Assembly (NCBI GenBank): GCA_003278145.1 | Contig: QCGV01000001.1 | Location: 75,616 to 139,615, forward strand | DNA from: OCS116 cluster bacterium AG-390-A19 | GTDB taxonomy: Bacteria; Pseudomonadota; Alphaproteobacteria; MED-G09 | Length of the DNA stretch: 64,000 nt | Direction: 5' to 3' | In this document: one piece after another, positions 1-10,111 of the stretch | Layout of the letters: each line of letters starts with the position of its first letter | How positions within the stretch are numbered: the first letter of the stretch is position 1 | Position numbers and translations under genes: made by a program | The notes under the pieces: generated by a model | The model's input: only the letters and a program-made list of their open reading frames with translations | The model's database searches: none | What the model was told of the DNA's origin: nothing

Positions 1-860
1 ATCTTCCTATTCCTCAAGTTTTACATACAATGTGCCCTCATTATTGGAGAGAGGGCCTTGAAGGTGAAACAGAAGATGAATTTTCTTCAAGATGCGCAGA
101 TGAATTAGAAAAACTAATTTTGAAAGAGGATCCAGACACAATTGCTGCTTTTATTGGTGAACCTGTAATGGGTGCTGGCGGTCTTATAGTTCCCCCCTCA
201 GGTTATTGGGAAAAAATACAAAAAATTTGCAGAAAATACGATATTTTAATTATTGCTGATGAGGTTATTAATGGGTTTGGAAGAACCGGAAAGCCTTTTG
301 CATGCGAACTTTATGGTATCAAACCTGATTTTATAGTTTTATCAAAACAAATTACATCTTCCTATATGCCAATGGCGGCTGTTTTAATGACTGATAATAT
401 TTATCAGATTATTGCTGATAATACCCAAAAAAATATTATGTTTGGAAGTGGTTTTACTGCAAGTGCTCATCCAGTTGCTTGTGCTGTTGCATTAGAAAAT
501 ATTCGTGTTATTGAAGAAAATAAATTAATGGATAGAGTTCCTAAGCTACAAGGTCAATTTCAAGAAAGACTTAATATGCTTGAAGATATTGATATTGTTG
601 GAGAGGCAAGAGGTATAGGACTAATGGGCGCTGTTGAAGTTGTTCATGATAAGTCTCCCTCTAAACCTTTTAATCCAGTAGGAAGTGCTGGCCCTGTTAT
701 TGCCGAATGTGCACACAATAATGGTCTCATAGTTAGAGCTATCGGAGATACTTTAGCAGTCTGTCCCCCTCTAATTATTACTGAGGAGCAAATAGACGAA
801 TTATTTGATAAATTTTCTCAATCATTAAAAGATGGCTCAAAGTTATTAAAAGAAAAATAA
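1..860 (+). CDS. Class III (omega) aminotransferase, 5' truncated by window edge
   Basis: PLP-dependent transfer of an amino group between an amine or omega-amino acid and a 2-oxo acid. The frame is open from base 3 (LPIPQVLHTM...), so the true start lies upstream and only about the last 285 residues are present. Family motifs seen: FIGEPVMGAGG, the aspartate that contacts the PLP ring nitrogen in DEVINGFGRTG, and the probable Schiff-base lysine in VLSKQITSSYMP. The carboxyl end is complete. It converges with the quinone oxidoreductase, with 2 bases between the stops. The substrate cannot be read; taurine-, beta-alanine- and diamine-type enzymes share these motifs. Certain about family, unsure about role. 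Confidence 0.9.
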   Translation, partial: LPIPQVLHTMCPHYWREGLEGETEDEFSSRCADELEKLILKEDPDTIAAFIGEPVMGAGGLIVPPSGYWEKIQKICRKYDILIIADEVINGFGRTGKPFACELYGIKPDFIVLSKQITSSYMPMAAVLMTDNIYQIIADNTQKNIMFGSGFTASAHPVACAVALENIRVIEENKLMDRVPKLQGQFQERLNMLEDIDIVGEARGIGLMGAVEVVHDKSPSKPFNPVGSAGPVIAECAHNNGLIVRAIGDTLAVCPPLIITEEQIDELFDKFSQSLKDGSKLLKEK

Positions 861-862
861 AC

Positions 863-1828
863 TTAATTAATTTCTAAAATTATTTTTCCAATATTTTGAT
901 CTTTTTCCATTATTTCATGTGCTTTGTTTGCATCTTTAATATTTAATGTTTCATGAACAATTGGCTTAATTATTTTCGATTTAAAAAAAGGCCATACATG
1001 CTGATGTAGATCACTCATAATTTTGCCTTTTACAGATACGTCTCTTGCTCTGATGGTTGATCCAATAATTTTTTGCCTTTTCATTAAAATTGAGCCTAAG
1101 TTAATAGAAGATTTTACTCCACCCATAAGCCCTATTATCACTAACCTACCTTCCATAGATAAAACATTAATATTATCTTCAAAATAATTACCTCCAACTG
1201 GATCAAGAATTACATCAACTCCTTCAGGTGACCATTCTTTAATCTTTTTAAAAGGATCTTCCGTTCTTATTGCGCCATCACTAGCACCAAGTTCGCAGCA
1301 AAATTTAATTTTTTTGGAGGTACCAGCTGTTACAAATGACTTACATTTAAAAGCTTTACAAAGTTGAATAGCTGCGGTTCCTATACCGCTTGCTCCAGCA
1401 TGCAATAAAACTTTCTCGCCTTTTAATAAGTTTGCTTCTTGGAATAGATTTAACCAGCATGTCGCATAAACTTCTGGTAACGATGATGCTTCAATAAGAC
1501 TCACACCTTCAGGAATAGGTATGGCCTGAACTTCCGGGCATGATACATATTCAGCATATCCACCTCCTGCAAGAAGGGCGCAAACTTTTTCACCTACTTT
1601 TCTATTTTTAACATTCTTTCCAATTTTCTCAATTATACCGCTGCACTCTAATCCTAATATGCTGCTTGCCCCAGGAGGAGGTGGATAAAGACCATTTTTT
1701 TGAACAACATCAGCTCTATTTACAGATGTTGCACTAATTTTTATTAAAACATCATCATCTGAAATCAACGGTAAATCACTTTCGGACCATTCAAGATGTT
1801 TATTTTCTAATATATTTATTGCTTTCAT
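863..1828 (-). CDS. NAD(P)H quinone oxidoreductase-like MDR protein (PIG3 type)
   Basis: Medium-chain dehydrogenase/reductase of 321 residues that probably reduces quinones or enones with NADPH. The N-terminal GroES-like domain carries GLECSGIIEKIGK, and the Rossmann nucleotide site is HAGASGIGTAAIQL near residue 145. The zinc-ligand cysteines of alcohol dehydrogenases are absent, as expected for the quinone oxidoreductase branch. It is the last gene of a minus-strand run, 5 bases after the acetyl-CoA synthetase stop, so probably cotranscribed with it. Whether it detoxifies enones or works on an acyl-CoA intermediate is open. Confidence 0.85.
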   Translation of the reverse strand: MKAINILENKHLEWSESDLPLISDDDVLIKISATSVNRADVVQKNGLYPPPPGASSILGLECSGIIEKIGKNVKNRKVGEKVCALLAGGGYAEYVSCPEVQAIPIPEGVSLIEASSLPEVYATCWLNLFQEANLLKGEKVLLHAGASGIGTAAIQLCKAFKCKSFVTAGTSKKIKFCCELGASDGAIRTEDPFKKIKEWSPEGVDVILDPVGGNYFEDNINVLSMEGRLVIIGLMGGVKSSINLGSILMKRQKIIGSTIRARDVSVKGKIMSDLHQHVWPFFKSKIIKPIVHETLNIKDANKAHEIMEKDQNIGKIILEIN

Positions 1829-1833
1829 CGTAA

Positions 1834-3774
1834 TTAAAAGTTTTGTTTATTATCTATTAAATCATCTACCACTTTTGGCTCTGCAAGTGTGGATGTATCA
1901 CCAAGATCATCATAATCATTCGCAGCTATCTTTCTTAGTATTCTTCTCATAATTTTTCCAGATCTAGTTTTTGGTAGATTGGAAGAAAATTGAATAAAGT
2001 CTGGGCTAGCTATTGGTCCAATTTCTTTTCTTACCCAATTTATAAGGTCTTTTTTTATTTCGTCACTTACTTTTTCACCAGCATTTAGAGTCACGTATGC
2101 ATAAATGCCTTGTCCTTTAATTTCATGAGGAAATCCAACTACTGCTGCTTCAGCAACTTTGTTATGAGAAACAAGGGCGCTTTCAACCTCTGCGGTCCCC
2201 ATTCTGTGACCAGATACATTTATTACATCGTCAACTCTTCCTGTAATCCAGTAATAACCATCCTCATCTCTTTTACAACCATCGCCAGTAAAGTAAAAAC
2301 CATCATATTGAGAAAAATAAGTCTCTATAAATCTTTCATGATCACCATAAACTGTTCTCATTTGTCCAGGCCAACTGCTCTTAATACATAGATTTCCTTC
2401 AGTTGCACCTTTTAGCTCATTGCCATCGGTATCTAACAATACAGGAATAATTCCGGGAATAGGCTTAGAAGCAGAGCCAGGTTTTAGATCTGTTGCCCCA
2501 GGTAAAGGAGATATTAAAGTAGCACCTGTTTCGGTTTGCCACCAAGTATCAACTATAGGACATTTCTTTTCACCAACAACATTATAATACCATAGCCAAG
2601 CTTCTGGATTAATAGGTTCACCAACACTACCAAGTAATCGTAGACTATCTCTTTTTGTTGTTTTAACTGGTTTATCACCTTCTTTCATAAGAGCTCTTAT
2701 TGCTGTTGGCGCTGTATAAAAAATATTTACTTTGTGTTTGTCACATATTTGCCAAAACCTTGATGAGTCGGGATAATTGGGCACACCTTCAAACATTAAA
2801 GTAGTTGCCCCATTACACAATGGTCCATAGACTATATAAGAATGCCCCGTTACCCAACCTACATCAGCGCTACACCAATAAGTATCACCAGGCTTATAAT
2901 CAAAAATTATTTCATGTGTATAAGAGGCGTAAACAAGATATCCACCTGAAGTATGAAGAACACCTTTTGGTTTACCAGTTGAGCCAGATGTATAAAGAAT
3001 AAACAGAGGATCTTCAGCATCCATTACCTCAGCTTTGCATTCATCGCTGACATTCCTGATAATTTCATGATACCAAAGATCTCTTCCTTCAGTCATTTCT
3101 ACATTTGCATTATTTCTATTAACAACAAATACATGTTTAACATTAGGACATTTTAAAAGTGCTTTATCTGTATTTATTTTAAGTGGTATTACTTTTCCGC
3201 CTCTAACTCCCTCATCTGCTGTAATAACATAATGTGAATCACAATCAAGAATTCGTCCAGCAAGTGCTTCAGGTGAAAAACCTCCAAACACAACAGAATG
3301 AATAGCTCCAATTCTACTACATGCTAACATTGCATAAGCTGCTTCAGGTATCATGGGCATATAAATTGTAACTCTGTCACCTTTTTTTACACCATTATTT
3401 TTTAGTGCATTTGAAAAGTTACAAACTTTTTTATATAGTTCTTTATAGGTGATTTTAAGACTTTCTTCTGGATTATCGCCTTCCCAAATTATTGCAATTG
3501 AATCTGCTTTATCCTCTAAATGTCTATCAATGCAGTTTTCTGAGACATTAAGTTTTCCATCATAAAACCATTTAATGTCTACCTTCTCTTTCGACCATGT
3601 AACATCTTTAATGTTTGAATAAGGTTTTATCCAATCAATTCTTTTTCCAATATTATTCCAAAATTTTTCAGAATCAATCGAAGCTTGATGGCATAAATCA
3701 TCGTAAATTTCTTTAGTTACATGTGCTGAATTTTTATAATTATCTGGTACTGGAAATATTTTATCAGCAGTCAT
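1834..3774 (-). CDS. acs: Acetyl-CoA synthetase (AMP-forming)
   Basis: Activates acetate (possibly also propionate) with ATP and CoA to the acyl-CoA in the cytoplasm. At 646 residues it has the usual Acs length. Motifs: the P-loop [11 protein letters not shown] near residue 262, the WWQTETG motif, and a C-terminal [13 protein letters not shown] whose lysine is the site acetylated to switch off Acs in other bacteria. The N-terminal ACAS domain ([11 protein letters not shown]) is present, separating it from generic acyl-CoA ligases. It sits between the valine-degradation genes and a quinone oxidoreductase on the same strand, so it may serve C2/C3 products of that pathway. Confidence 0.93.
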   Translation of the reverse strand: MTADKIFPVPDNYKNSAHVTKEIYDDLCHQASIDSEKFWNNIGKRIDWIKPYSNIKDVTWSKEKVDIKWFYDGKLNVSENCIDRHLEDKADSIAIIWEGDNPEESLKITYKELYKKVCNFSNALKNNGVKKGDRVTIYMPMIPEAAYAMLACSRIGAIHSVVFGGFSPEALAGRILDCDSHYVITADEGVRGGKVIPLKINTDKALLKCPNVKHVFVVNRNNANVEMTEGRDLWYHEIIRNVSDECKAEVMDAEDPLFILYTSGSTGKPKGVLHTSGGYLVYASYTHEIIFDYKPGDTYWCSADVGWVTGHSYIVYGPLCNGATTLMFEGVPNYPDSSRFWQICDKHKVNIFYTAPTAIRALMKEGDKPVKTTKRDSLRLLGSVGEPINPEAWLWYYNVVGEKKCPIVDTWWQTETGATLISPLPGATDLKPGSASKPIPGIIPVLLDTDGNELKGATEGNLCIKSSWPGQMRTVYGDHERFIETYFSQYDGFYFTGDGCKRDEDGYYWITGRVDDVINVSGHRMGTAEVESALVSHNKVAEAAVVGFPHEIKGQGIYAYVTLNAGEKVSDEIKKDLINWVRKEIGPIASPDFIQFSSNLPKTRSGKIMRRILRKIAANDYDDLGDTSTLAEPKVVDDLIDNKQNF

Positions 3775-3784
3775 AGTCTTAACT

Positions 3785-4678
3785 CTACTTTAATTTATTT
3801 TGTAATAATTTTATTACACCTGAAAAATCAATACCATCATGTCCTAATGTTTCAATTTCTTCGTATATTGAGGTAGCATTAGCGCCTAGTGGTGTTGAAG
3901 AAGAAGTCATTCTCGCAGCTTCTTGAGAAAGTCTTAAATCTTTTAACATTAAAGCAGATGCAAATCCTGGTTCATAATTATTGTTTGCAGGACTAGAAGG
4001 AACTGGACCTGGAACTGGACAATAACTTGTCATTGACCAACATTGACCTGATGCTGTAGAAGAAATATCAAAAAATGTTTGGGCATTAAGACCTAAATTC
4101 TCAGCCAAGTTAAATGCTTCCGCAGTTCCTATCATAGAAATACCTAGCAGCATATTATTACAAATCTTAGCAGCTTGACCATTACCGGATAGACCAGCAT
4201 AAATGATATTACCACCCATAATATCCAGAAACTCTTTTGCTCTATCAAAAGCGCTCTTTTCCCCACCAACCATAAATGTTAGTGTTCCTGCCTGAGCTCC
4301 TCCAACACCACCTGAAACAGGGGCATCAACTATATGAAGATTTTTTGATATGGCATTTTTAGAAACATCTCTAGCAGTCTCTACATCAATTGTTGATGAA
4401 TCTATCAGTAAAAGATTATCAGGTGCATTCTCAATGATCCCTTGATCACCAAGATAGACTGATTTTACAATCTTTCCCGATGGTAACATTGAGATCACAA
4501 CATCTGATGTTTGAATCGTAGAATTAATATCTTCAGTTGATTTTCCTCCTGCATCAACAAGAGTTTTTACTTGATCTTTTGCTAAATCAAATCCAGTTAC
4601 TGAATGACCAGCTTTTAATAGATTTAAGGCCATAGGAAGACCCATATTGCCTAATCCTATGAATGTAACTTCTGCCAT
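3785..4678 (-). CDS. mmsB: 3-hydroxyisobutyrate dehydrogenase
   Basis: NAD-dependent oxidation of 3-hydroxyisobutyrate to methylmalonate semialdehyde in valine degradation. The 297 residues are typical of the family. Seen: the N-terminal dinucleotide site [18 protein letters not shown], the substrate motif [16 protein letters not shown] near residue 120, and the catalytic lysine region KICNNMLLG near residue 171. The two flanking upstream genes encode the preceding steps of the same pathway, which strengthens the assignment over the related tartronate semialdehyde reductases. A gap of 12 bases to the upstream gene implies one operon. Confidence 0.93.
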   Translation of the reverse strand: MAEVTFIGLGNMGLPMALNLLKAGHSVTGFDLAKDQVKTLVDAGGKSTEDINSTIQTSDVVISMLPSGKIVKSVYLGDQGIIENAPDNLLLIDSSTIDVETARDVSKNAISKNLHIVDAPVSGGVGGAQAGTLTFMVGGEKSAFDRAKEFLDIMGGNIIYAGLSGNGQAAKICNNMLLGISMIGTAEAFNLAENLGLNAQTFFDISSTASGQCWSMTSYCPVPGPVPSSPANNNYEPGFASALMLKDLRLSQEAARMTSSSTPLGANATSIYEEIETLGHDGIDFSGVIKLLQNKLK

Positions 4679-4690
4679 ACATAACTCCTT

Positions 4691-5728
4691 TTAGTTAAAT
4701 TTAAGATCATCATCTAATTTATAAAAAAATTCATCCACAAAACTATCTTCTACTTCAGATATTTTATTTGGTTTCCAATTTGGATTATTATCTTTATCTA
4801 TTATAAGGGCTCTTACACCTTCATAAAAATCATGATCATTCATTACTTTATTAACCATTCTGAATTCCATCATCATACATTCTTCAAAATTAATTTCTTT
4901 GCCTAACCTAAGACTTTTTAAGGCAACTTTAAGCGATGTTGGAGATTTTTGTTTGATTGTCGAAAGTATTTTTTTTGAAAGATCAGAGTTTTCATTTTTT
5001 AAATTTTCAACTATTTCTTCAACAGTATTTCCTTTAAAAATTTTATCACAAAATTGACTAATTTTTTTAAATTCTGACTCACTTGGGTTTGTTGAGTATT
5101 TTTCAATTATATGTTTTGGGTCATTTTGCTCTTCAGAAAGATCTTCTAGCAAATCGGAAAAATTTTCAGATTTTATGTAGTTTGTTGCTGTTCCTAAGAA
5201 AATAGCATCTGAAGCTTTTATTCTATTTCCAGTTAGTGCAAGGTACGTTCCGGCCTCATAATCTAGTCTAGGGAGAAAAAAAGAACCCCCAACATCTGGG
5301 AATAAACCTATTCCAGTTTCTGGCATTGCAAAAGAATAGTTTTCTCCAGCTATTCTATGGCTTCCGTGAACTGAAAGACCAACTCCTCCACCCATTACAA
5401 TACCATTAACAAGAGAAATATATGGTTTTGAGTATCGCTTTATATATTGATTGAGAATGTACTCCTCTCTGTAAAACCCTGTTGCTTCCTTATCATTATT
5501 TCTACCCCAATCATGAAGGGCTCTAATATCACCGCCAGCACAAAAAGCTTTCTCGCCTTCAGCTTTAATTAATACATTTTTTACAGAAGGATTATTTTCC
5601 CATTCTTTAAGTTTTGGATGTATCTCTCTTACCATTGACAGAGTGAGGGCATTTAAGGCTTTAGGCCTATTTAGTGTTATAAGCCCAAGAGATCCTTTGA
5701 CTTCAAAGAAAACCTCTTCATCAATCAT
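4691..5728 (-). CDS. 3-hydroxyisobutyryl-CoA hydrolase (crotonase fold)
   Basis: Hydrolyses 3-hydroxyisobutyryl-CoA to free 3-hydroxyisobutyrate and CoA, feeding mmsB. The 345-residue length and the motifs NGIVMGGGVGLSVHGSHR and PETGIGLFPDVGGSFFLPRL identify the HIBCH branch of the crotonase superfamily; ordinary enoyl-CoA hydratases are about 260 residues and lack the long C-terminal part. The 5' end overlaps the upstream acyl-CoA dehydrogenase by 4 bases, suggesting translational coupling. The mammalian HIBCH enzyme also acts on 3-hydroxypropionyl-CoA, which cannot be excluded here. Confidence 0.92.
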   Translation of the reverse strand: MIDEEVFFEVKGSLGLITLNRPKALNALTLSMVREIHPKLKEWENNPSVKNVLIKAEGEKAFCAGGDIRALHDWGRNNDKEATGFYREEYILNQYIKRYSKPYISLVNGIVMGGGVGLSVHGSHRIAGENYSFAMPETGIGLFPDVGGSFFLPRLDYEAGTYLALTGNRIKASDAIFLGTATNYIKSENFSDLLEDLSEEQNDPKHIIEKYSTNPSESEFKKISQFCDKIFKGNTVEEIVENLKNENSDLSKKILSTIKQKSPTSLKVALKSLRLGKEINFEECMMMEFRMVNKVMNDHDFYEGVRALIIDKDNNPNWKPNKISEVEDSFVDEFFYKLDDDLKFN

Positions 5729-6864
5729 CTGTTTTCCTTAAGGATTTCTCTAGAAATAATAACGTTCATTATTTCATTAGTACCTTCAAGAATTTGATGA
5801 ACTCGAACATCTCTGAGATTTCTTTCTAAAGGATAGTCTTTTAAGTATCCATAGCCACCATGAATCTGTAAAGCTTCATTAACGATTTTAAAACTCATGT
5901 CAGTCACAAAACGCTTTGCCATTGCAGCAGCTTTTGTTTTATCAGGTGCGTTGTCATCAACTTTATTAGCTGCATCTCTAAGCATTAATCTTGATGCCTC
6001 AAGCTCAGTAGCCATATCAGCAAGCTTAAACTGAATGGATTGAAAATCTTGAATTTTTTTTCCAAATTGCTCCCTATCACCAGCATATTCAACAGCTTTT
6101 TCAAAAGCTGATTGAGCAGTCCCAAGCGAGCACGCAGCGATATTAAGCCTTCCACCATCCAAACCTTTCATGGCAATTTTAAATCCATCACCTTCACTAC
6201 CTATGATATTTTCTGCAGGAACTTTACAGTCTTCAAAAATAACTTGTGCCGTGGGTTGAGAGTTCCATCCCATTTTTTTTTCCTGTGCACCAAAGGATAG
6301 TCCAGGAGTATCTTTTTCTATTAAAAATGTTGAAATTCCTGATGCACTATCATCGCCAGTTCTCACCATTGTTACATAAACATCAGAATAGCCACCTCCA
6401 GAAATAAATGACTTAGTTCCATTAACTATATAAAAGTCACCATCTCTTTTAGCTTTTGTTTTGAGACTTCCTGCATCGGAACCCGCACCAGCTTCAGTCA
6501 GGCAATATGAGGCTATTTTATTCATTGAACATAGATCAGGAACAAATCTTTCTTTCAATTCATTTGAAGCAAAACTATCAATCATCCAATTTGCCATATT
6601 GTGTATTGATAAAAATGCTGATGTAGAAGTACAGCCTTGACTTAAGGCTTCAAAAATTAAACTCGCATCTAATCTAGATAAACCAGAACCTCCTAAATCA
6701 GGATTTACATATATTCCTCCAAAACCGAGAGCCGCAAGCTCTTGTAATGTTTCGATAGGAAATATTTTCTCTTCATCCCATTTTTCGGCATTTGGTGCCA
6801 TTTTTTTTAAAGCAAAATCTTTTGCAACGTCATAAAAAGCAATTTGTTCTTCAGATAAATGCAT
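5725..6864 (-). CDS. Acyl-CoA dehydrogenase, probable isobutyryl-CoA dehydrogenase
   Basis: FAD enzyme that introduces a 2,3-double bond; with the neighbouring hydrolase and mmsB it most likely oxidises isobutyryl-CoA to methacrylyl-CoA in valine catabolism. It has 379 residues. Motifs: YCLTEAGAGSDAGS (FAD/substrate loop, near residue 132), QIHGGYGYLKDYPLER, and a C-terminal LEGTNEIMNVII whose Glu sits at the classic MCAD-type catalytic-base position. The set lacks an adjacent methacrylyl-CoA hydratase, so a crotonase elsewhere must supply that step. Isobutyryl- and short/branched-chain dehydrogenases are close relatives, so the substrate rests on context. Confidence 0.9.
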   Translation of the reverse strand: MHLSEEQIAFYDVAKDFALKKMAPNAEKWDEEKIFPIETLQELAALGFGGIYVNPDLGGSGLSRLDASLIFEALSQGCTSTSAFLSIHNMANWMIDSFASNELKERFVPDLCSMNKIASYCLTEAGAGSDAGSLKTKAKRDGDFYIVNGTKSFISGGGYSDVYVTMVRTGDDSASGISTFLIEKDTPGLSFGAQEKKMGWNSQPTAQVIFEDCKVPAENIIGSEGDGFKIAMKGLDGGRLNIAACSLGTAQSAFEKAVEYAGDREQFGKKIQDFQSIQFKLADMATELEASRLMLRDAANKVDDNAPDKTKAAAMAKRFVTDMSFKIVNEALQIHGGYGYLKDYPLERNLRDVRVHQILEGTNEIMNVIISREILKENR

Positions 6865-6916
6865 AATTTTTTCTAATAGTTAACTTATTTAACTATATCC
6901 AACTTTCTTTGATAAT

Positions 6917-8311
6917 TTAATTTATTTTATTCATAACATCACCAAAGAGTTCTTCATCAGACATAAGATCTTTGGTTTGGCTTAAAGGTTTAGAAACCCA
7001 GGTTTCATTAATTAGATCTCTCCAAGAAATATTATTATTTGTACCATTTCCTCCCCATGATCCACATCCTAATGAAAATGTTTGTCTCATGCCATTCCAC
7101 AAATTTCCACTATTTGATGCTGCTTGAGGTTGATTGACCATAACTCTTGATGTTTTTGTACTGTTAGCGAGCTTCATAATATTTTCATCACTATTAGAGT
7201 AAATTCCACATGAATGACCCTGACCCTGATAAGCTTGTATGTTATTTGTTAATTCAATAGCATGTTCAATATTATCTGCTCTATATAAAGCCATAATTAC
7301 TGATAATTTTTCTCCTGAAAAAGGAAAATCTTTCCCCCAACCTGTTTCAGGTACTATGTAAAAGCCTGTACCCTCGGGTATCTCGATACCAGCCATATCA
7401 GCAATTTTTTCTGCTGGCTGAGCAACAATTGCTGTATTTAAATGACCCTCTTCATCCCAAAGTGTTTCTTTAAGTTTTTGTTTTTGTTCTTCATTTACAA
7501 GAAAACCACCCTTTTCTTTTAATTTTGAAATCATTTCATCATAAATTGAGTCCACTAAAATAACTGAATTATCTGATGAGCAAGAGGCTGCTAAATCAAG
7601 AGTTTTTGATATTCTAATTTTTTCAGAAGCATCATCTAAATCTGCTGTCTCATCAACGGTTATTACAGCATTACCAACTCCAACACCTAGGGCCGGCGTA
7701 CCGCTTGAATAAGCCGCATTTACCATTGCGCCTCCACCTGTGGCTAATACTCTATCGCATTGAGCCATAAGTTCATTTGTTAGTTCAAGACTGGGTATTT
7801 CAATTGCTTGAACTAAATCAGCAGGAGCTCCACATTTAACAATAGCTTCGCGCATTAAATCGCATATCTTTTTGTTTGTTAGTTTTGCTCTAGGATGGGG
7901 AGCAACAATAATCGAATTTCTTCCTTTTATTGCATGAATTGATTTAATTACAGGAGTAGCTTCAGGATTTGTAGATGGTGATAAAGCTCCTATTACTCCC
8001 ATAGGTTTTGCAATTTTTACAATTGCTCTCTCTGGATCTTCTTCAAGAATACCAACTGACTTATCATCAATTATGTCCATAAGTGTAGCACGTGTCTTTC
8101 TTTGAATTTTTAAAAATTTTCCGTCATAATTGCCCAATTGTGTTTCATCAACTGTAAACTGAGCAATTTCTTCAGCCATTCCTGGTTTTGCTACTGACCA
8201 AACCATTGCTCTAATAAGTTCGTCAACCTGCTCTTGAGTATAGTTTTCTATTTGTTTTTGAGCTTCTCTTGAGCGATTAATTAAAATTTCAATTTCTTTT
8301 TTTGCTGACAT
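6917..8311 (-). CDS. CoA-acylating aldehyde dehydrogenase (SauS/EutE/AdhE-N type)
   Basis: Oxidises an aldehyde with NAD(P) and CoA to an acyl-CoA. The 464 residues match the acylating branch: the catalytic cysteine lies in DLAASCSSDNSV, with the conserved ATGGGAMVNAAYSSGTPALG loop and LGCGSWGGNGTNNNIS near the C-terminus. It resembles sulfoacetaldehyde (SauS) and acetaldehyde dehydrogenases rather than methylmalonate-semialdehyde dehydrogenase MmsA. It stands 52 bases upstream of the valine genes on the same strand and may head that transcript. The substrate is therefore ambiguous: methylmalonate semialdehyde by context, acetaldehyde or sulfoacetaldehyde by family. Confidence 0.85.
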   Translation of the reverse strand: MSAKKEIEILINRSREAQKQIENYTQEQVDELIRAMVWSVAKPGMAEEIAQFTVDETQLGNYDGKFLKIQRKTRATLMDIIDDKSVGILEEDPERAIVKIAKPMGVIGALSPSTNPEATPVIKSIHAIKGRNSIIVAPHPRAKLTNKKICDLMREAIVKCGAPADLVQAIEIPSLELTNELMAQCDRVLATGGGAMVNAAYSSGTPALGVGVGNAVITVDETADLDDASEKIRISKTLDLAASCSSDNSVILVDSIYDEMISKLKEKGGFLVNEEQKQKLKETLWDEEGHLNTAIVAQPAEKIADMAGIEIPEGTGFYIVPETGWGKDFPFSGEKLSVIMALYRADNIEHAIELTNNIQAYQGQGHSCGIYSNSDENIMKLANSTKTSRVMVNQPQAASNSGNLWNGMRQTFSLGCGSWGGNGTNNNISWRDLINETWVSKPLSQTKDLMSDEELFGDVMNKIN

Positions 8312-8457
8312 TTGAGATACCCCTTAATTAAAATCATTTATTTATTAATTTAACATACAGTAAGTTTTACAATTGATAAAAAATATTGAAAAACTGATAA
8401 AATATTCTTTATTTGAAATAGCAAATCAATAATACTCTGTCGAGAAAATTTACCTTT

Positions 8458-8838
8458 TTAAGCAATATTTTCAACAGGCAGCCCTTTTGATTGCCAATCT
8501 GAAAAACCTCCTAAATTATGTACATCAGTAAAGCCAATATCTTTTAAAGCTTTACCTGCAAGTGCAGCCCTTGAGCCAGCAGCACAATAAAGAATAATTT
8601 TTTTATCTTTTGTAAAACCCTCAACTCCATTTGGATTAGTTTCTTTATTTTGAAATTCTATTAAACCGCGGGGTATATGAATAGAGTCTTTTACTTTCCC
8701 AGTAAGGACTAATTCATTTATTTCTCTGGTATCTATTATTAAAGCACCATTATCTTGCTCTTCTTTAGCTTTTTCAGGAGTAATAGTTGGTACTTCATTA
8801 AAGGCTTCCTGAATTATTTCTTGAATTGTTCTTACCAT
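8458..8838 (-). CDS. Single-domain rhodanese-like sulfurtransferase
   Basis: A small cytoplasmic protein of 126 residues with one rhodanese domain. The active-site loop YCAAGSRAALAGKAL places the persulfide-carrying cysteine at residue 85, and LIIDTREINEL and VHNLGGFSDWQSKGLPV are the family's usual N- and C-terminal signatures. The gene follows the P450 gene by 10 bases on the same strand, so both are probably cotranscribed. Role is unknown; single-domain rhodaneses move sulfane sulfur or detoxify thiol compounds. No sulfur-assimilation gene is adjacent. Confidence 0.88.
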   Translation of the reverse strand: MVRTIQEIIQEAFNEVPTITPEKAKEEQDNGALIIDTREINELVLTGKVKDSIHIPRGLIEFQNKETNPNGVEGFTKDKKIILYCAAGSRAALAGKALKDIGFTDVHNLGGFSDWQSKGLPVENIA

Positions 8839-8848
8839 TATATATTCC

Positions 8849-10090
8849 TTATTTGATTTTATATTTTATGGGTAATGATTTCAAACCAGACACAAAGCTT
8901 GCTTTTACCCAAGAAGGTTTACCGTTTAATTCAATTTTTTCAATTCTTTTAAAAAGTTCTTTGTATAATATTTCCATTTCCATTTTAGCTAAATGTTTTC
9001 CAAGACATAGATGCGCTCCGTAGCCAAATGCCAAATGTTTATTTGGAGATCTATCAACTTTAAATTTAAATGGTTCATCAAAAACTTCCTCATCTCTATT
9101 ACCTGATGGATAAACTAGTAATATTGAGTCATCTTTTTTAATTTTTTTATCACCAATAAAGCAATCTTCGGTTGCTGTTCTGAAGAAATTTTTTACCGGT
9201 GTAACCCATCTAATAGTCTCATCAACAGCCATTGGCATAAGAGATGGATTTTCTTTTAATTTTTTTAATTGATCTGGATTTTCTATTAAGGCAAGAACTC
9301 CTCCAGCTGTAGAGGATGACGTTGTATCGTGGCCTGCAGTTGCAATTATTGTGTAATATGACATAGCCTCTAAATGACCAATTTGTTCACCTTTAAAATT
9401 AGCATTTGCTATTACAGTTGCCACATCGTCTGTAGGATTTTTTCTCCTTTCCTCAGTTAGAGCGGTAAAATAGTTAAAGAAATCAGCAATCACATTACTA
9501 TCAATGCTTTCCTCTTCTGAACGTTTCATATCCTCATCATTACCACCAAAAAGTTGTTGGGTAAGTTTAAGCATTAGACTTTCATCCTCTGGAGGCACTC
9601 CTAAAATAGTCATAATTACCCTTAAAGGGTATAATGCTGATATGTCATTAACAAAATCACACTCAGAGCCTGAATCAAGCATTTTATCGACGTAATCTTT
9701 AGCTAAAAGTTCAATATCAGATTTAAGCTTGATTAGATTGGGAGGAGAAAACCATGATTGTGTCATAGCCCTGTAGATTTTATGATCAGGATTATCCATG
9801 TGAACTAATGTTCTTACAAGAAGATGACTGCCCCCTGTAAATTCCTTAATATAATTTTCTGCAGTAATATCCATTAAGGTTGTTCTGGGATGATTTATAA
9901 AAAAATCATTTTTTAATTCAATATCTGATATGTCAGAGTGCTTTGTAATTGCCCAAAAAGGTCTATAATTTTCTGGTTCAAGCCAACAAACAGGATCATT
10001 TTCGCGCATTGATTTTAGAATATTATGAAGTTCATCCTCATTTGTATAGGTTTCAGGGTATGCAATTTTTTCATAACCATTATTTGTCAT
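8849..10090 (-). CDS. Cytochrome P450
   Basis: Soluble bacterial haem monooxygenase, about 413 residues. Seen: the I-helix oxygen-activation motif AGHDTTSS, the ExxR motif in DETIRW, and the haem loop FGYGAHLCLG with the proximal cysteine near residue 359. I use the ATG at 10090, preceded by AAGG at a proper distance; a TTG two codons upstream is also possible. No ferredoxin or ferredoxin reductase is adjacent, so electrons must come from elsewhere. The layout resembles bacterial CYPs that hydroxylate terpenoid or steroid-like substrates, but no substrate can be assigned. Confidence 0.93.
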   Translation of the reverse strand: MTNNGYEKIAYPETYTNEDELHNILKSMRENDPVCWLEPENYRPFWAITKHSDISDIELKNDFFINHPRTTLMDITAENYIKEFTGGSHLLVRTLVHMDNPDHKIYRAMTQSWFSPPNLIKLKSDIELLAKDYVDKMLDSGSECDFVNDISALYPLRVIMTILGVPPEDESLMLKLTQQLFGGNDEDMKRSEEESIDSNVIADFFNYFTALTEERRKNPTDDVATVIANANFKGEQIGHLEAMSYYTIIATAGHDTTSSSTAGGVLALIENPDQLKKLKENPSLMPMAVDETIRWVTPVKNFFRTATEDCFIGDKKIKKDDSILLVYPSGNRDEEVFDEPFKFKVDRSPNKHLAFGYGAHLCLGKHLAKMEMEILYKELFKRIEKIELNGKPSWVKASFVSGLKSLPIKYKIK

Positions 10091-10111
10091 TAGCAAGCCT
10101 TATTATTTAAT

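Noticed and set aside
2110-2391. Plus-strand frame of 93 codons within acs
   Set aside because: It is an antisense shadow of a well-supported acetyl-CoA synthetase.
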